The notes beneath the pieces were generated by a model. The model had not been told where the DNA came from and did no database searches. It saw nothing but the letters and a program-made list of their open reading frames with translations. A stretch of 8,956 bases of DNA from CAYSNP01 sp964432485. GTDB taxonomy: Bacteria > Bacillota > Clostridia > Christensenellales > DTU072. The DNA lies in the NCBI GenBank assembly GCA_964432485.1, contig CAYSNP010000053.1:1-8956 (forward strand). Reading direction: 5' to 3'. The position numbers and the translations under genes are program-made. The first letter of the stretch is position 1, and each line of letters opens with the position of its first letter. Below, piece after piece: positions 1-5,449 of the stretch.

Positions 1-125
1 ATATATGAAACTAAGTTACCAACGCAAGGAGATAGCCCATAATTTTACTTTATTATTACTAAATGTATAAAGCAATAATAACAGGATTGCAATAACCTAT
101 AGTTAAGTAGTATTAGTAGGGCAAG
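1..125. other. AT-rich intergenic stretch, no gene recognised
   Basis: No reading frame of credible length or composition is seen on either strand. The only structure noticed is a loose 8-base inverted repeat, TTATTATT near base 50 and AATAATAA near base 74, in plain AT-rich sequence. No promoter, tRNA or other RNA pattern could be supported here. Confidence 0.5.
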
Positions 126-171
126 CAGCGAGGCTTACGTGGGACTGGATTGCTTCGTACCTCGCAAAGAC
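126..171 (+). repeat. Dispersed GGATTGCTTC repeat, copy A1
   Basis: Contains the core GGATTGCTTC followed by CTCGCAAAGACG. The 29 bases at 128-156 recur at 177-205 with one mismatch, so A1 and A2 are direct repeats with a 49-base period. The block is visibly more GC-rich than the flanks. Repeats with this core, usually short and partly palindromic, occur between genes in many bacterial genomes; that general statement comes from memory and not from a search. Confidence 0.75.
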
Positions 172-174
172 GGG

Positions 175-223
175 GAGCGAGGCTTGCGTGGGACTGGATT
201 GCTTCACTGCCGTTCGCAATGAC
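175..223 (+). repeat. Dispersed GGATTGCTTC repeat, copy A2
   Basis: Second direct copy, with core GGATTGCTTC and tail CGTTCGCAATGAC. It is the best local reference for the intact repeat end and shows what copy A5 looked like before the insertion sequence entered it. With A3, which lies inverted just downstream, its CTGGATTGCTTC (195-206) can pair with GAAGCAATCCAG (257-268) to make a long cruciform or RNA hairpin. Confidence 0.75.
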
Positions 224-230
224 TTTTATA

Positions 231-270
231 CCGTCTTTGCGAGGAGCGTAAGCGACGAAGCAATCCAGGG
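231..270 (-). repeat. Dispersed GGATTGCTTC repeat, copy A3, inverted
   Basis: Read on the minus strand this gives CTGGATTGCTTCGTCG, then CTTACGCT, then CCTCGCAAAGACGG. Compared with A1 it carries about ten extra internal bases (CGCTTACGCT), so the copies share ends and differ in the middle. Inside and beside it, AGCGTAAGC (245-253) is the reverse complement of GCTTACGCT (270-278), giving a further 9-bp stem. Confidence 0.7.
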
Positions 271-314
271 CTTACGCTAGCAATTTTTAACTTTACATAC
301 AAGTCAATACTAAA

Positions 315-451
315 TACAATGTTGCCTTTAGGCAATACATAATGTCAATGCACTAGCATTGATACATAATGCCACCGTTAGGTGGTACATAATGCATTGC
401 GTAGCAATGTACATAATGCCGCCGATAGGCGGTACTTTGCCCTTTAGGACA
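315..451. repeat. Array of five hairpins joined by a constant TACATAATG linker
   Basis: Five short perfect inverted repeats follow one another: TTGCC/GGCAA (322-335), TCAATGC/GCATTGA (345-362), CCACC/GGTGG (372-385), CATTGC/GCAATG (395-409) and CCGCC/GGCGG (419-432). Loops are 3-4 bases and all end in TA. Between them the same 9-base linker TACATAATG stands at 336-344, 363-371, 386-394 and 410-418, and a shortened form (TACAATG, 315-321) precedes the first. A degenerate sixth unit with core CCTTTAGG lies near 438-451. Stem sequences differ from unit to unit but complementarity is kept. No gene overlaps. Function unknown. Confidence 0.85.
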
Positions 452-459
452 GAGCTCTG
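450..459. repeat. 10-bp perfect palindrome CAGAGCTCTG
   Basis: CAGAGCTCTG reads the same on both strands and lies at the junction between the hairpin array and copy A4. It could be a chance palindrome or a boundary remnant of either repeat family. Confidence 0.5.
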
Positions 460-460
460 G

Positions 461-493
461 GGACTGGATTGCTTCGCTGCCGCTCGCAAAGAC
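461..493 (+). repeat. Dispersed GGATTGCTTC repeat, copy A4
   Basis: Core ACTGGATTGCTTCG followed by CTGCCGCTCGCAAAGAC. Same orientation as A1 and A2, and directly followed by copy A5, so the repeat family flanks the hairpin array on both sides. Confidence 0.7.
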
Positions 494-500
494 ATTTTAG

Positions 501-529
501 GGTCTGGATTGCTTCACGATGTTCGCAAT
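501..529 (+). repeat. Dispersed GGATTGCTTC repeat, copy A5, split by the insertion sequence
   Basis: TCTGGATTGCTTC followed by GTTCGCAAT stops at 529; the missing end resumes at 1421 as AATGAC. Removing the insertion sequence and one AAT restores GTTCGCAATGAC, exactly the end seen in copy A2. This shows that the repeat was present first and the element entered it later. Confidence 0.8.
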
Positions 530-553
530 AGAGTTGTAGCGAAATGGAGTTTT

Positions 554-910
554 TTATCTATTTTCATAGTTAATAATACCGCAAATAAGATTGAATCTTT
601 GCCCAAATCTTTTGAGTTTATTACGATAGCGTTCTGCTACTATTTTAAACCTTTTTATGCGCCCAATTATGTGTTCTATTTTCATTCTTAGGCTAGATAC
701 TAATCTGTTATATGCATGCCGCTCTTTATCAGGCATTCGTGCTTTGTCTTCCTTATGGCGTAGGGGGTAGTCACAATTTTTATGTACTTTTTGCATACCC
801 CTGTAGCCGCTATCAGCAAGTATAAGTATTGAAGGGGCTACATGAGTTGTCTTCTTAAACATTGTCATATCATGGGCATTACCATGAAAAAATTCCGTAC
901 TTATTATCAT
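554..910 (-). CDS. IS5-family transposase, C-terminal frame (orfB), DDE domain
   Basis: The open frame can be read back from 554 to 955, where it joins orfA by a -1 shift; the first ATG in it is at 910. It holds the second aspartate (D33 counted from that ATG, in ILADSGYRG) and the catalytic glutamate (E79, in MKIEHIIGRIKRFK), which together with D120 of orfA complete the DDE triad. The C terminus, FNLICGIINYENR, is intact and runs almost to the left inverted repeat. There is no ribosome-binding site in front of the ATG, so independent translation is doubtful. Either a programmed frameshift expresses the fusion, or one A was lost from a nine-A tract and the gene is now broken. Confidence 0.75.
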   Translation of the reverse strand: MIISTEFFHGNAHDMTMFKKTTHVAPSILILADSGYRGMQKVHKNCDYPLRHKEDKARMPDKERHAYNRLVSSLRMKIEHIIGRIKRFKIVAERYRNKLKRFGQRFNLICGIINYENR

Positions 911-942
911 CTGACTTACTCTGTCAATTATTACCTGAGTTT

Positions 943-1380
943 TTATTGTGTGTCGTTTTTTTTACCTGAATAGTGCTTCTTTTGTCTGTTTTTAGGTCTT
1001 TCTATGGGTGTTTCTGTACTGTCCACAACTATTACTTCTATCTTGTTGTTGGACTCGGTGAGCTTTTTCTTTCCCGGTAATTGAAATAACCCTGATTGGG
1101 ACAAAGTGTTTTCTACCCAGCGTATGTTCTTATTTACATTGGTTTTGTGTATACCATAGCTTGCTCCGATACACTCTAATGTACGATACTCTTTGTAATA
1201 CTCTAGTGTCATCAACAGCATATCCTCAATTGATAATTTCCGGTGTCGTCCATGCTTCTTATGCTTCTCTCGGTAAGCTATATCCAATACTTTTAGCATT
1301 ACATTGAATGTTTCAGGTTTTACTCCTGTTACTTGCCGAAATGACGCTTCACTATAGTTCTTTATGTTCTCATATTTCAT
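943..1380 (-). CDS. IS5-family transposase, N-terminal frame (orfA)
   Basis: This 145-residue frame carries the N-terminal helix-turn-helix-like part (about residues 1-90, with EDMLLMTLEYYKEYRTLE and GIHKTNVNKNI) and the first catalytic aspartate, D120 in VVDSTETPIERP. It reaches SGKKN, then leaves the family sequence and stops four codons after an A8 tract (956-963). Shifting -1 at that tract continues into the second half as KKNRHTIKTQVIID, the conserved family path. The ATG at 1380 has no clear Shine-Dalgarno site. Alone it lacks two of the three DDE residues, so it would be inactive or regulatory; it becomes a 275-residue transposase only by frameshifting. Confidence 0.8.
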   Translation of the reverse strand: MKYENIKNYSEASFRQVTGVKPETFNVMLKVLDIAYREKHKKHGRHRKLSIEDMLLMTLEYYKEYRTLECIGASYGIHKTNVNKNIRWVENTLSQSGLFQLPGKKKLTESNNKIEVIVVDSTETPIERPKNRQKKHYSGKKNDTQ

Positions 1381-1386
1381 TGTTCT

Positions 1387-1416
1387 ATTATATCATACTT
1401 TATCATTTCGCTACAA
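1387..1416 (-). promoter_or_regulatory. Possible transposase promoter with -35 in the terminal repeat
   Basis: On the minus strand TTGTAG (1416-1411, inside the inverted repeat) and TATAAT (1392-1387) are 18 bases apart. The TATAAT ends only six bases before the ATG at 1380, so the transcript would start at or next to the start codon and be leaderless. This fits the lack of a ribosome-binding site but needs mapping. The -35 match is weak. Confidence 0.4.
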
Positions 1417-1426
1417 CCCTAATGAC

Positions 1427-1454
1427 TTGCAAAATATATAATTGTTGATATAAT
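1427..1454 (+). promoter_or_regulatory. Promoter of the cobalamin-riboswitch operon
   Basis: TTGCAA (1427-1432), 16 bases, then a perfect TATAAT (1449-1454). Transcription would begin about 1461, just before the first riboswitch stem. The -35 starts only six bases outside the insertion sequence end, so the element just missed the promoter but replaced everything upstream of it. Confidence 0.65.
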
Positions 1455-1462
1455 TAACTTAT

Positions 1463-1600
1463 AGCTTTTTTTAGGGAAGGGGATAAATCCCCACAGCCCC
1501 CGCTACTGTAGAGGTGTTAAATGCCTATAAGCCACTGTTAAGGGAAGGCAGGCAAGTGTATACACTCACCGAGTCAGGATACCTAAGAAAAAATAAAGCT
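1463..1600 (+). ncRNA. Cobalamin (B12) riboswitch
   Basis: The conserved aptamer elements appear in order: AGGGAA at 1473, AAATCC then CAGCCCCCGCTACTGT, GCCACTG (1531-1537), GGGAAGGC (1542-1549) and the B12 box GAGTCAGGATACC (1571-1583). The closing stem pairs AGCTTTTTTTAGG at the start with CCTAAG...AAATAAAGCT at the end. A self-complementary AGTGTATACACT (1555-1566) makes the variable arm. It lies between a promoter and the ribosome-binding site of the next gene, with no clear terminator, so control is probably at translation start. Riboswitches of this class normally turn genes off when adenosylcobalamin or a related cobalamin is plentiful. Confidence 0.93.
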
Positions 1601-1603
1601 AAA

Positions 1604-1616
1604 ACACGGAGGGTGT
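1604..1616 (+). promoter_or_regulatory. Ribosome-binding site held in a short hairpin
   Basis: GGAGG (1608-1612) sits between ACAC (1604-1607) and GTGT (1613-1616), five bases before the ATG at 1618. The segment 1608-1616 can also pair with ACACTCACC (1562-1570) in the riboswitch, eight of nine positions including one G-U. That pairing would compete with the 1555-1566 arm and could be the on/off switch for translation. The pairings are seen in the sequence; the regulatory meaning is inferred. Confidence 0.5.
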
Positions 1617-1617
1617 A

Positions 1618-2091
1618 ATGAAAAAGAAGATTGTTATTGTTGCCATTTTGGCTATCATTTCTGTTGTCGGTTATTTTGTTTATGACTATTACAACGCTCC
1701 CCCTGAACCAAATCCGGAAGGGGCGGAGCTGCTGCTGCTTTTAATTGACAACAGCGGGCAAGAAGACGTTGTAAAAACTATTGCGCACCGCACTACGGCA
1801 GGTAATCTGATGCAAATGCTTACAGAGTTGCATGAAGAAGGAAAAATTGAAAGTTTTTCTGAGAATGGCGGATTTATTAACAGCATAGACTTTTTAGAAA
1901 ATAAATCAGCCGACGGCTATTGGATATTTTTATATACATCGCTACAAGATGAAAAATATATCAGCGTTGACGAATTTTCTCCGCCCTTAGTATATAAAGG
2001 TGAGGAATATTACTCTTGCTCAAAGGGTGCGGCTGAAATGCCAATTGAAGACGGTGTAGTATACATTATAACTTATGTATATTACGGTTAA
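1618..2091 (+). CDS. Membrane-anchored DUF4430 / transcobalamin-C-terminal-like protein
   Basis: 157 residues. Residues 1-24 form a lysine-rich start and one hydrophobic helix (KKKIVIVAILAIISVVGYFVYDYY) with no lipobox cysteine, so the protein is probably anchored in the membrane with its body outside. The body matches the DUF4430 pattern: a short beta-rich domain with TTAGNLMQMLTEL, then GGFINSIDFLEN, GYWIFLYTSL near residue 100, and a C-terminal VVYIITYVYYG. This family is related to the C-terminal domain of animal transcobalamin and intrinsic factor. Directly behind a B12 riboswitch and nine bases before an S-component gene, it is most simply a corrinoid-capturing partner of the transporter. 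Binding itself is inferred, not shown. Its ribosome-binding site is GGAGG. Confidence 0.8.
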   Translation: MKKKIVIVAILAIISVVGYFVYDYYNAPPEPNPEGAELLLLLIDNSGQEDVVKTIAHRTTAGNLMQMLTELHEEGKIESFSENGGFINSIDFLENKSADGYWIFLYTSLQDEKYISVDEFSPPLVYKGEEYYSCSKGAAEMPIEDGVVYIITYVYYG

Positions 2092-2100
2092 AACTTCTAA

Positions 2101-2658
2101 ATGCTAAATAAAAATATGCTAAAAGTAAAAAGGTTGGCTCTTATTGCCTTGCTTGGAGCATTGCTTTCGGCATTTAAGTTTATGCTTGCCTTTGCTCCTA
2201 ATATTGAGGTTGTAACCTTGCTTATAATAATAATCTCTGTAGTATGCGGGCTACAAATTGCGCTACCGGCTACCCTGGTCTTTTGTACCATAGAACTGAT
2301 ACCTTTTGGCGGCAGCCTATACGCTTTATGCTACTATTTTCATTGGCCATTGGTAGCTTTAGCTACAGTAATTGCTGCAAAATGGGTAAAAAGTGAAATT
2401 GGATATGCAATTTTGGCCTTTTTTGTAACAGCTTTTTTTGGGGTGCAAACTTCTATAACTTATGTAGCTGTGTCAGGCGGGCTAAAGCAGTTGGATACAT
2501 TTTGGTACAAAGTTGGACTGGTATATACCAATGGAATCTTGTTTTATATTGTACATGTTGTAGGCAACACGCTGGGGGTGCTGTTTTTATTTAAGCCTGC
2601 TAAAAAGGTATTTGAGCAACTTTACTTTAAGTATATGGGGGTAGCTAATATCCCCTAA
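2101..2658 (+). CDS. ECF transporter S component, probably for cobalamin
   Basis: 185 residues, strongly hydrophobic, with about five or six membrane segments (roughly 10-30, 35-55, 60-80, 97-120 and 130-162) and a basic C-terminal tail. The early segment with LGALLSAFKFMLAFAPNIEVVTLL is typical of ECF S components, the substrate-binding subunits of energy-coupling-factor transporters. No ATPases or T subunit are encoded nearby, so it would share a common ECF module encoded elsewhere. Substrate is inferred from the B12 riboswitch and from the transcobalamin-like gene nine bases upstream; similarity to the known B12 S component CbrT was not testable. No Shine-Dalgarno site precedes either ATG (2101 or 2116), so translation is probably coupled to the upstream gene. 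The stop lies inside the 3' end of nrdG. Confidence 0.8.
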   Translation: MLNKNMLKVKRLALIALLGALLSAFKFMLAFAPNIEVVTLLIIIISVVCGLQIALPATLVFCTIELIPFGGSLYALCYYFHWPLVALATVIAAKWVKSEIGYAILAFFVTAFFGVQTSITYVAVSGGLKQLDTFWYKVGLVYTNGILFYIVHVVGNTLGVLFLFKPAKKVFEQLYFKYMGVANIP

Positions 2659-3313
2659 GATAAGCAGGCACCCACCAGCTTGCCGCTTGCAGTGCTTGCA
2701 GAGCGTATGCTTTACTGTGAGGCTTATCCTTGCGCCCTTCTATGGGACTGTATTTTTGGATAAAGTACCTTTTTGCGCCTTTAATTGTTTGCGCTATTTC
2801 TGCAATATCTTCTATGCTAAGTTCGGGAGCAAAAGTGGTGCGAAACTCATAATCTTGCGCTTTGCTCATTATAAGCTGTATACTTTTGCTGATATTTTGC
2901 AGGATTTTTGCTGATAAAGGGGTAATAAGATTGTACTTTTCTAGCGGTGCTTTTACATCCATAGCAATATAATCTAAAAAGGGCAACAACCTTTCGATAC
3001 TTTCTGGACGGGAACCGTTAGTGTCCAATTTTACTTTAAGTCCCATTGCTTTAATTTGAGAGATTAAATCTTGCAATTCCTCCGTTTTTTGCAAAGTGGG
3101 CTCACCGCCGCTAATAGTCACAGCATCTAAAAAGGAGGCATTTTTTCTGATTCTTTGCAGAACCTGCTTTAAGTCCCAATCTCCTTGTGCTTCAATTGTC
3201 CATTTGTTATGGCAATAGGTGCAGTCAAAATTACATCCGCCGATAAAGATAACGGCGGATATATTTTGCGGATAATCTACAAAGGAGTTGGGTATAAAGC
3301 CTACGATATTCAT
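2645..3313 (-). CDS. nrdG: Anaerobic ribonucleotide reductase activating protein (radical SAM)
   Basis: 222 residues. The radical-SAM cysteines are C27, C31 and C34 in CNFDCTYCHN, binding a 4Fe-4S cluster. Further family motifs follow: SGGEPT (68-73), the strand KLDTNG (95-100) and DVKAPLEKY. The N-terminal VGFIPNSFVDYPQNISAVIF is the usual start of the NrdG2 type of activase. It generates the glycyl radical on NrdD using S-adenosylmethionine and an electron donor, in the cytoplasm. Its ATG shares one base with the nrdD stop (TAATG), so the two are translationally coupled; a weak AAGGCGG lies just upstream. Its 3' end overlaps the S-component gene on the other strand by 14 bases. Confidence 0.95.
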   Translation of the reverse strand: MNIVGFIPNSFVDYPQNISAVIFIGGCNFDCTYCHNKWTIEAQGDWDLKQVLQRIRKNASFLDAVTISGGEPTLQKTEELQDLISQIKAMGLKVKLDTNGSRPESIERLLPFLDYIAMDVKAPLEKYNLITPLSAKILQNISKSIQLIMSKAQDYEFRTTFAPELSIEDIAEIAQTIKGAKRYFIQKYSPIEGRKDKPHSKAYALQALQAASWWVPAYLRGY

Positions 3314-5421
3314 TATACCGCCTTATTATATTCCTTATATTCTGGCTGAGCTACAAACTTTACCCTCTCCCTATATTCTTCCTTTTTGCCATCGTTCCAA
3401 TTCTGCACCGGACGCAAATACCCCGTAACTCTGGAATACACTTCTGTTTCTCTGCCGCATTCCGGACATTCAAAGTGCTCGCCGGCTATATAGCCATGAT
3501 TATGGCATACGCTAAAGGTAGGAGTTATCGAAATATAGGGCATCTTTGAAGATGCAAATATCTTTTTAATTACACCTTTTACTACTTCTCTGTCCTCTAC
3601 CCTTTCGCCTAAATATAGGTGCTGAACCGTGCCCCCGGTATACAGCGATTGCAAATCGTCTTGCAAGCGGATACACTCCATAATATCATCTGTATAATTG
3701 GCGGGGAGTTGGGTGGAATTGGTATAATAGGGGACTTCTTTTCCTGCTGTTTTAATGTCGGGATATTCGGCCTTGTCCATCCTTGCCAATCTATAACTGG
3801 TGCCTTCTGCAGGAGAGGCTTCTAAATTATAGCTAAGCCCTGTTTCTTCCTGAAACTCTATCATTAGCTCCCGTAAGAAATTCATTACTTTAAGTGCAAA
3901 CTCCAAGCCTTCTTTTGTGCCTATATCTTTGCCGAGAAAATTAAGCAACGCTTCATTCATACCCACTATGCCAATAGTGTTAAAATGGTTAGACCAATAA
4001 TGCCCTGTACGCTCTTTTATACTCCTTAAAAAATGCGCGCTGTAAGGGTAAAGCCCTTTTTCTGTTTCGTGCTCTATAATCTTCCTTTTGATTTCTAAAG
4101 AATTCTTAGCTATTTTTGCATAGTGGGACAGTCTGGCAAAGAAATCCACCTCATCTTTTGAAAGATAGCCAATGCGCGGTAAGTTGATTGTTACCACGCC
4201 AATAGAGCCTGTCATTGGATTGGAGCCAAACAGCCCGCCGCCTCTTTTTCTAAGTTCGCTGACATCCAGGCGCAATCTGCAGCACATACTAACCGCATCT
4301 TCGGGGTTAAGGTCGCTGTTGACAAAGTTGGCAAAATAGGGTATGCCATACTTTGCGGTAATATCCATAAATCTATTGACCACCTCACTGTCCCAATCAA
4401 AATCTTTAGTAACATTAATAGTGGGAATAGGGAAGGTAAATACCCTGCCTTTGGCATCTCCTTGTTCCATAACATCGCAAAACGCCAAGTTGAACATATC
4501 CATTTCTGCTTGAAAATCGCTATATGTTTCCGGCAATATTTTGCCGCCCTTGATAGCATTTTGATCGGCAAGTGTTTTGGGCACTTTAATATCAAAGGTA
4601 AGATTGGAAAAAGGGCATTGGAAGCCTACTCTGGTAGGCACATTGATATTATATACAAACTCTTGCACACATTGCCGCACTTGCTTGTAATCCATATTGT
4701 CATAGCGGATAAAAGGTGCGGCATAGGTGTCTATGGAGCTCCACGCTTGTGCGCCTGCGGTTTCGCCTTGTGTGGTAAAAGTAGAATTGACAATTTGTCC
4801 TAAAAAACTTCTTAAATGATTGGCAGGTCCGCTCTCCACCTTGCCCGGTACGCCGCCAAACCCGTCTGTTAACAATTGTCTTAAATCCCAACCTGCGCAA
4901 TATGGCCCAAAAAAGCCTAAATCATGCAAGTGCATAGCACCTTTTTCATGCGCTTCTCTAACTTCGGCAGGATAAATGTTATTAAGCCAATATTTTTTGG
5001 TAAAAGTCTCTCTAACATAGTTATTCAGCCCATTGACGCTTTTTTGCATATTGGCATTTTCTTTGATATTCCAATCCTTATCCGCCAAATAATCTGTAAA
5101 CATCTCTACGGTAGCATTAATCAAAGACTTGGTTTCACGAGTCTTTGTGCGACGCTCACGGTAGAGGATATAGGCCTTGGCGGTCTTGGCGTGCCCGTTT
5201 TCAATAAGCACCTTTTCGACCATATCTTGAATATCTTCTATGGAAGGAGATTCGTTGACATAAATGCGGGCAAGTTGTGCCGCTACAATGTAAGAAAGCT
5301 CTTCCGCCCTCTCCTTGTCATCGCCGCCGCTGGCGACAGCCGCCTTATATATAGCATTGGTAATTTTGGATACATTAAAAGGCTCTACCTTTCCGTCTCT
5401 TTTTATAATATCCTTTATCAT
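3313..5421 (-). CDS. nrdD: Anaerobic (class III) ribonucleoside-triphosphate reductase
   Basis: 702 residues from the ATG at 5421. A GTG at 5427 is also in frame, but it lies inside the GGAGG ribosome-binding site (5427-5431), which is spaced five bases from the ATG, so the ATG is chosen. An ATP-cone covers about residues 1-93 (MIKDIIKRDGKVEPFNVSKI at the start). The catalytic domain has C175 (GPYCAGWDL) and C380/C381 (MCCRLRLD), matching the active-site cysteines of the family. A zinc site follows (C639, H642, C652, C655), then the glycyl radical loop RVTGYLRPVQNW with G667. The enzyme reduces NTPs to dNTPs without oxygen and without B12, using formate or thiol reductants depending on the type. 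Partner: NrdG. Confidence 0.97.
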   Translation of the reverse strand: MIKDIIKRDGKVEPFNVSKITNAIYKAAVASGGDDKERAEELSYIVAAQLARIYVNESPSIEDIQDMVEKVLIENGHAKTAKAYILYRERRTKTRETKSLINATVEMFTDYLADKDWNIKENANMQKSVNGLNNYVRETFTKKYWLNNIYPAEVREAHEKGAMHLHDLGFFGPYCAGWDLRQLLTDGFGGVPGKVESGPANHLRSFLGQIVNSTFTTQGETAGAQAWSSIDTYAAPFIRYDNMDYKQVRQCVQEFVYNINVPTRVGFQCPFSNLTFDIKVPKTLADQNAIKGGKILPETYSDFQAEMDMFNLAFCDVMEQGDAKGRVFTFPIPTINVTKDFDWDSEVVNRFMDITAKYGIPYFANFVNSDLNPEDAVSMCCRLRLDVSELRKRGGGLFGSNPMTGSIGVVTINLPRIGYLSKDEVDFFARLSHYAKIAKNSLEIKRKIIEHETEKGLYPYSAHFLRSIKERTGHYWSNHFNTIGIVGMNEALLNFLGKDIGTKEGLEFALKVMNFLRELMIEFQEETGLSYNLEASPAEGTSYRLARMDKAEYPDIKTAGKEVPYYTNSTQLPANYTDDIMECIRLQDDLQSLYTGGTVQHLYLGERVEDREVVKGVIKKIFASSKMPYISITPTFSVCHNHGYIAGEHFECPECGRETEVYSRVTGYLRPVQNWNDGKKEEYRERVKFVAQPEYKEYNKAV

Positions 5422-5426
5422 AAGCA

Positions 5427-5431
5427 CCTCC
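5427..5431 (-). promoter_or_regulatory. Ribosome-binding site that sets the nrdD start
   Basis: GGAGG on the minus strand, five bases upstream of the ATG at 5421. It overlaps the GTG at 5427, which therefore cannot be the start despite extending the open frame by two codons. Confidence 0.85.
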
Positions 5432-5449
5432 GATTAAATAAGCAATACT

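Larger units (their letters stand above)
530..1420 (-). mobile_element. IS5-like insertion sequence, 891 bp, with terminal inverted repeats
   Basis: The ends are inverted repeats: AGAGTTGTAGCGAAATG from 530 and its partner CATTTCGCTACAACCCT ending at 1420, with one mismatch at the fourth base. AAT stands on both sides (527-529 and 1421-1423), as a 3-bp target duplication, in the 2-4 bp range of most IS5-family groups. The interior is filled by one transposase region on the minus strand, split into two frames. Size, single gene, DDE residues and the GK-x-RHT motif all fit the IS5 family (ISL2/IS1031/IS427-like groups). The exact group is not assigned. No cargo is present. Confidence 0.85.

Noticed and set aside
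315..432. CRISPR array
   Set aside because: The constant part is only 9 bases, the variable parts are palindromes, and no cas gene is present.
359..691. 110-codon open frame on the plus strand
   Set aside because: It runs through the hairpin array, two repeat copies and into the insertion sequence antisense to the transposase; it has no ribosome-binding site and repeat-like composition.
527..1423. TA target duplication with IS ends at 531 and 1419
   Set aside because: It would leave GCAATAATGAC at the empty site; the AAT duplication restores the repeat exactly and is preferred.
3313..3480. RVTGY in place of other glycyl radical loop variants and C-x-x-H in the zinc site as signs of an unusual NrdD
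   Set aside because: The glycine and the surrounding LRPVQNW are intact, and such variation is normal among class III reductases.
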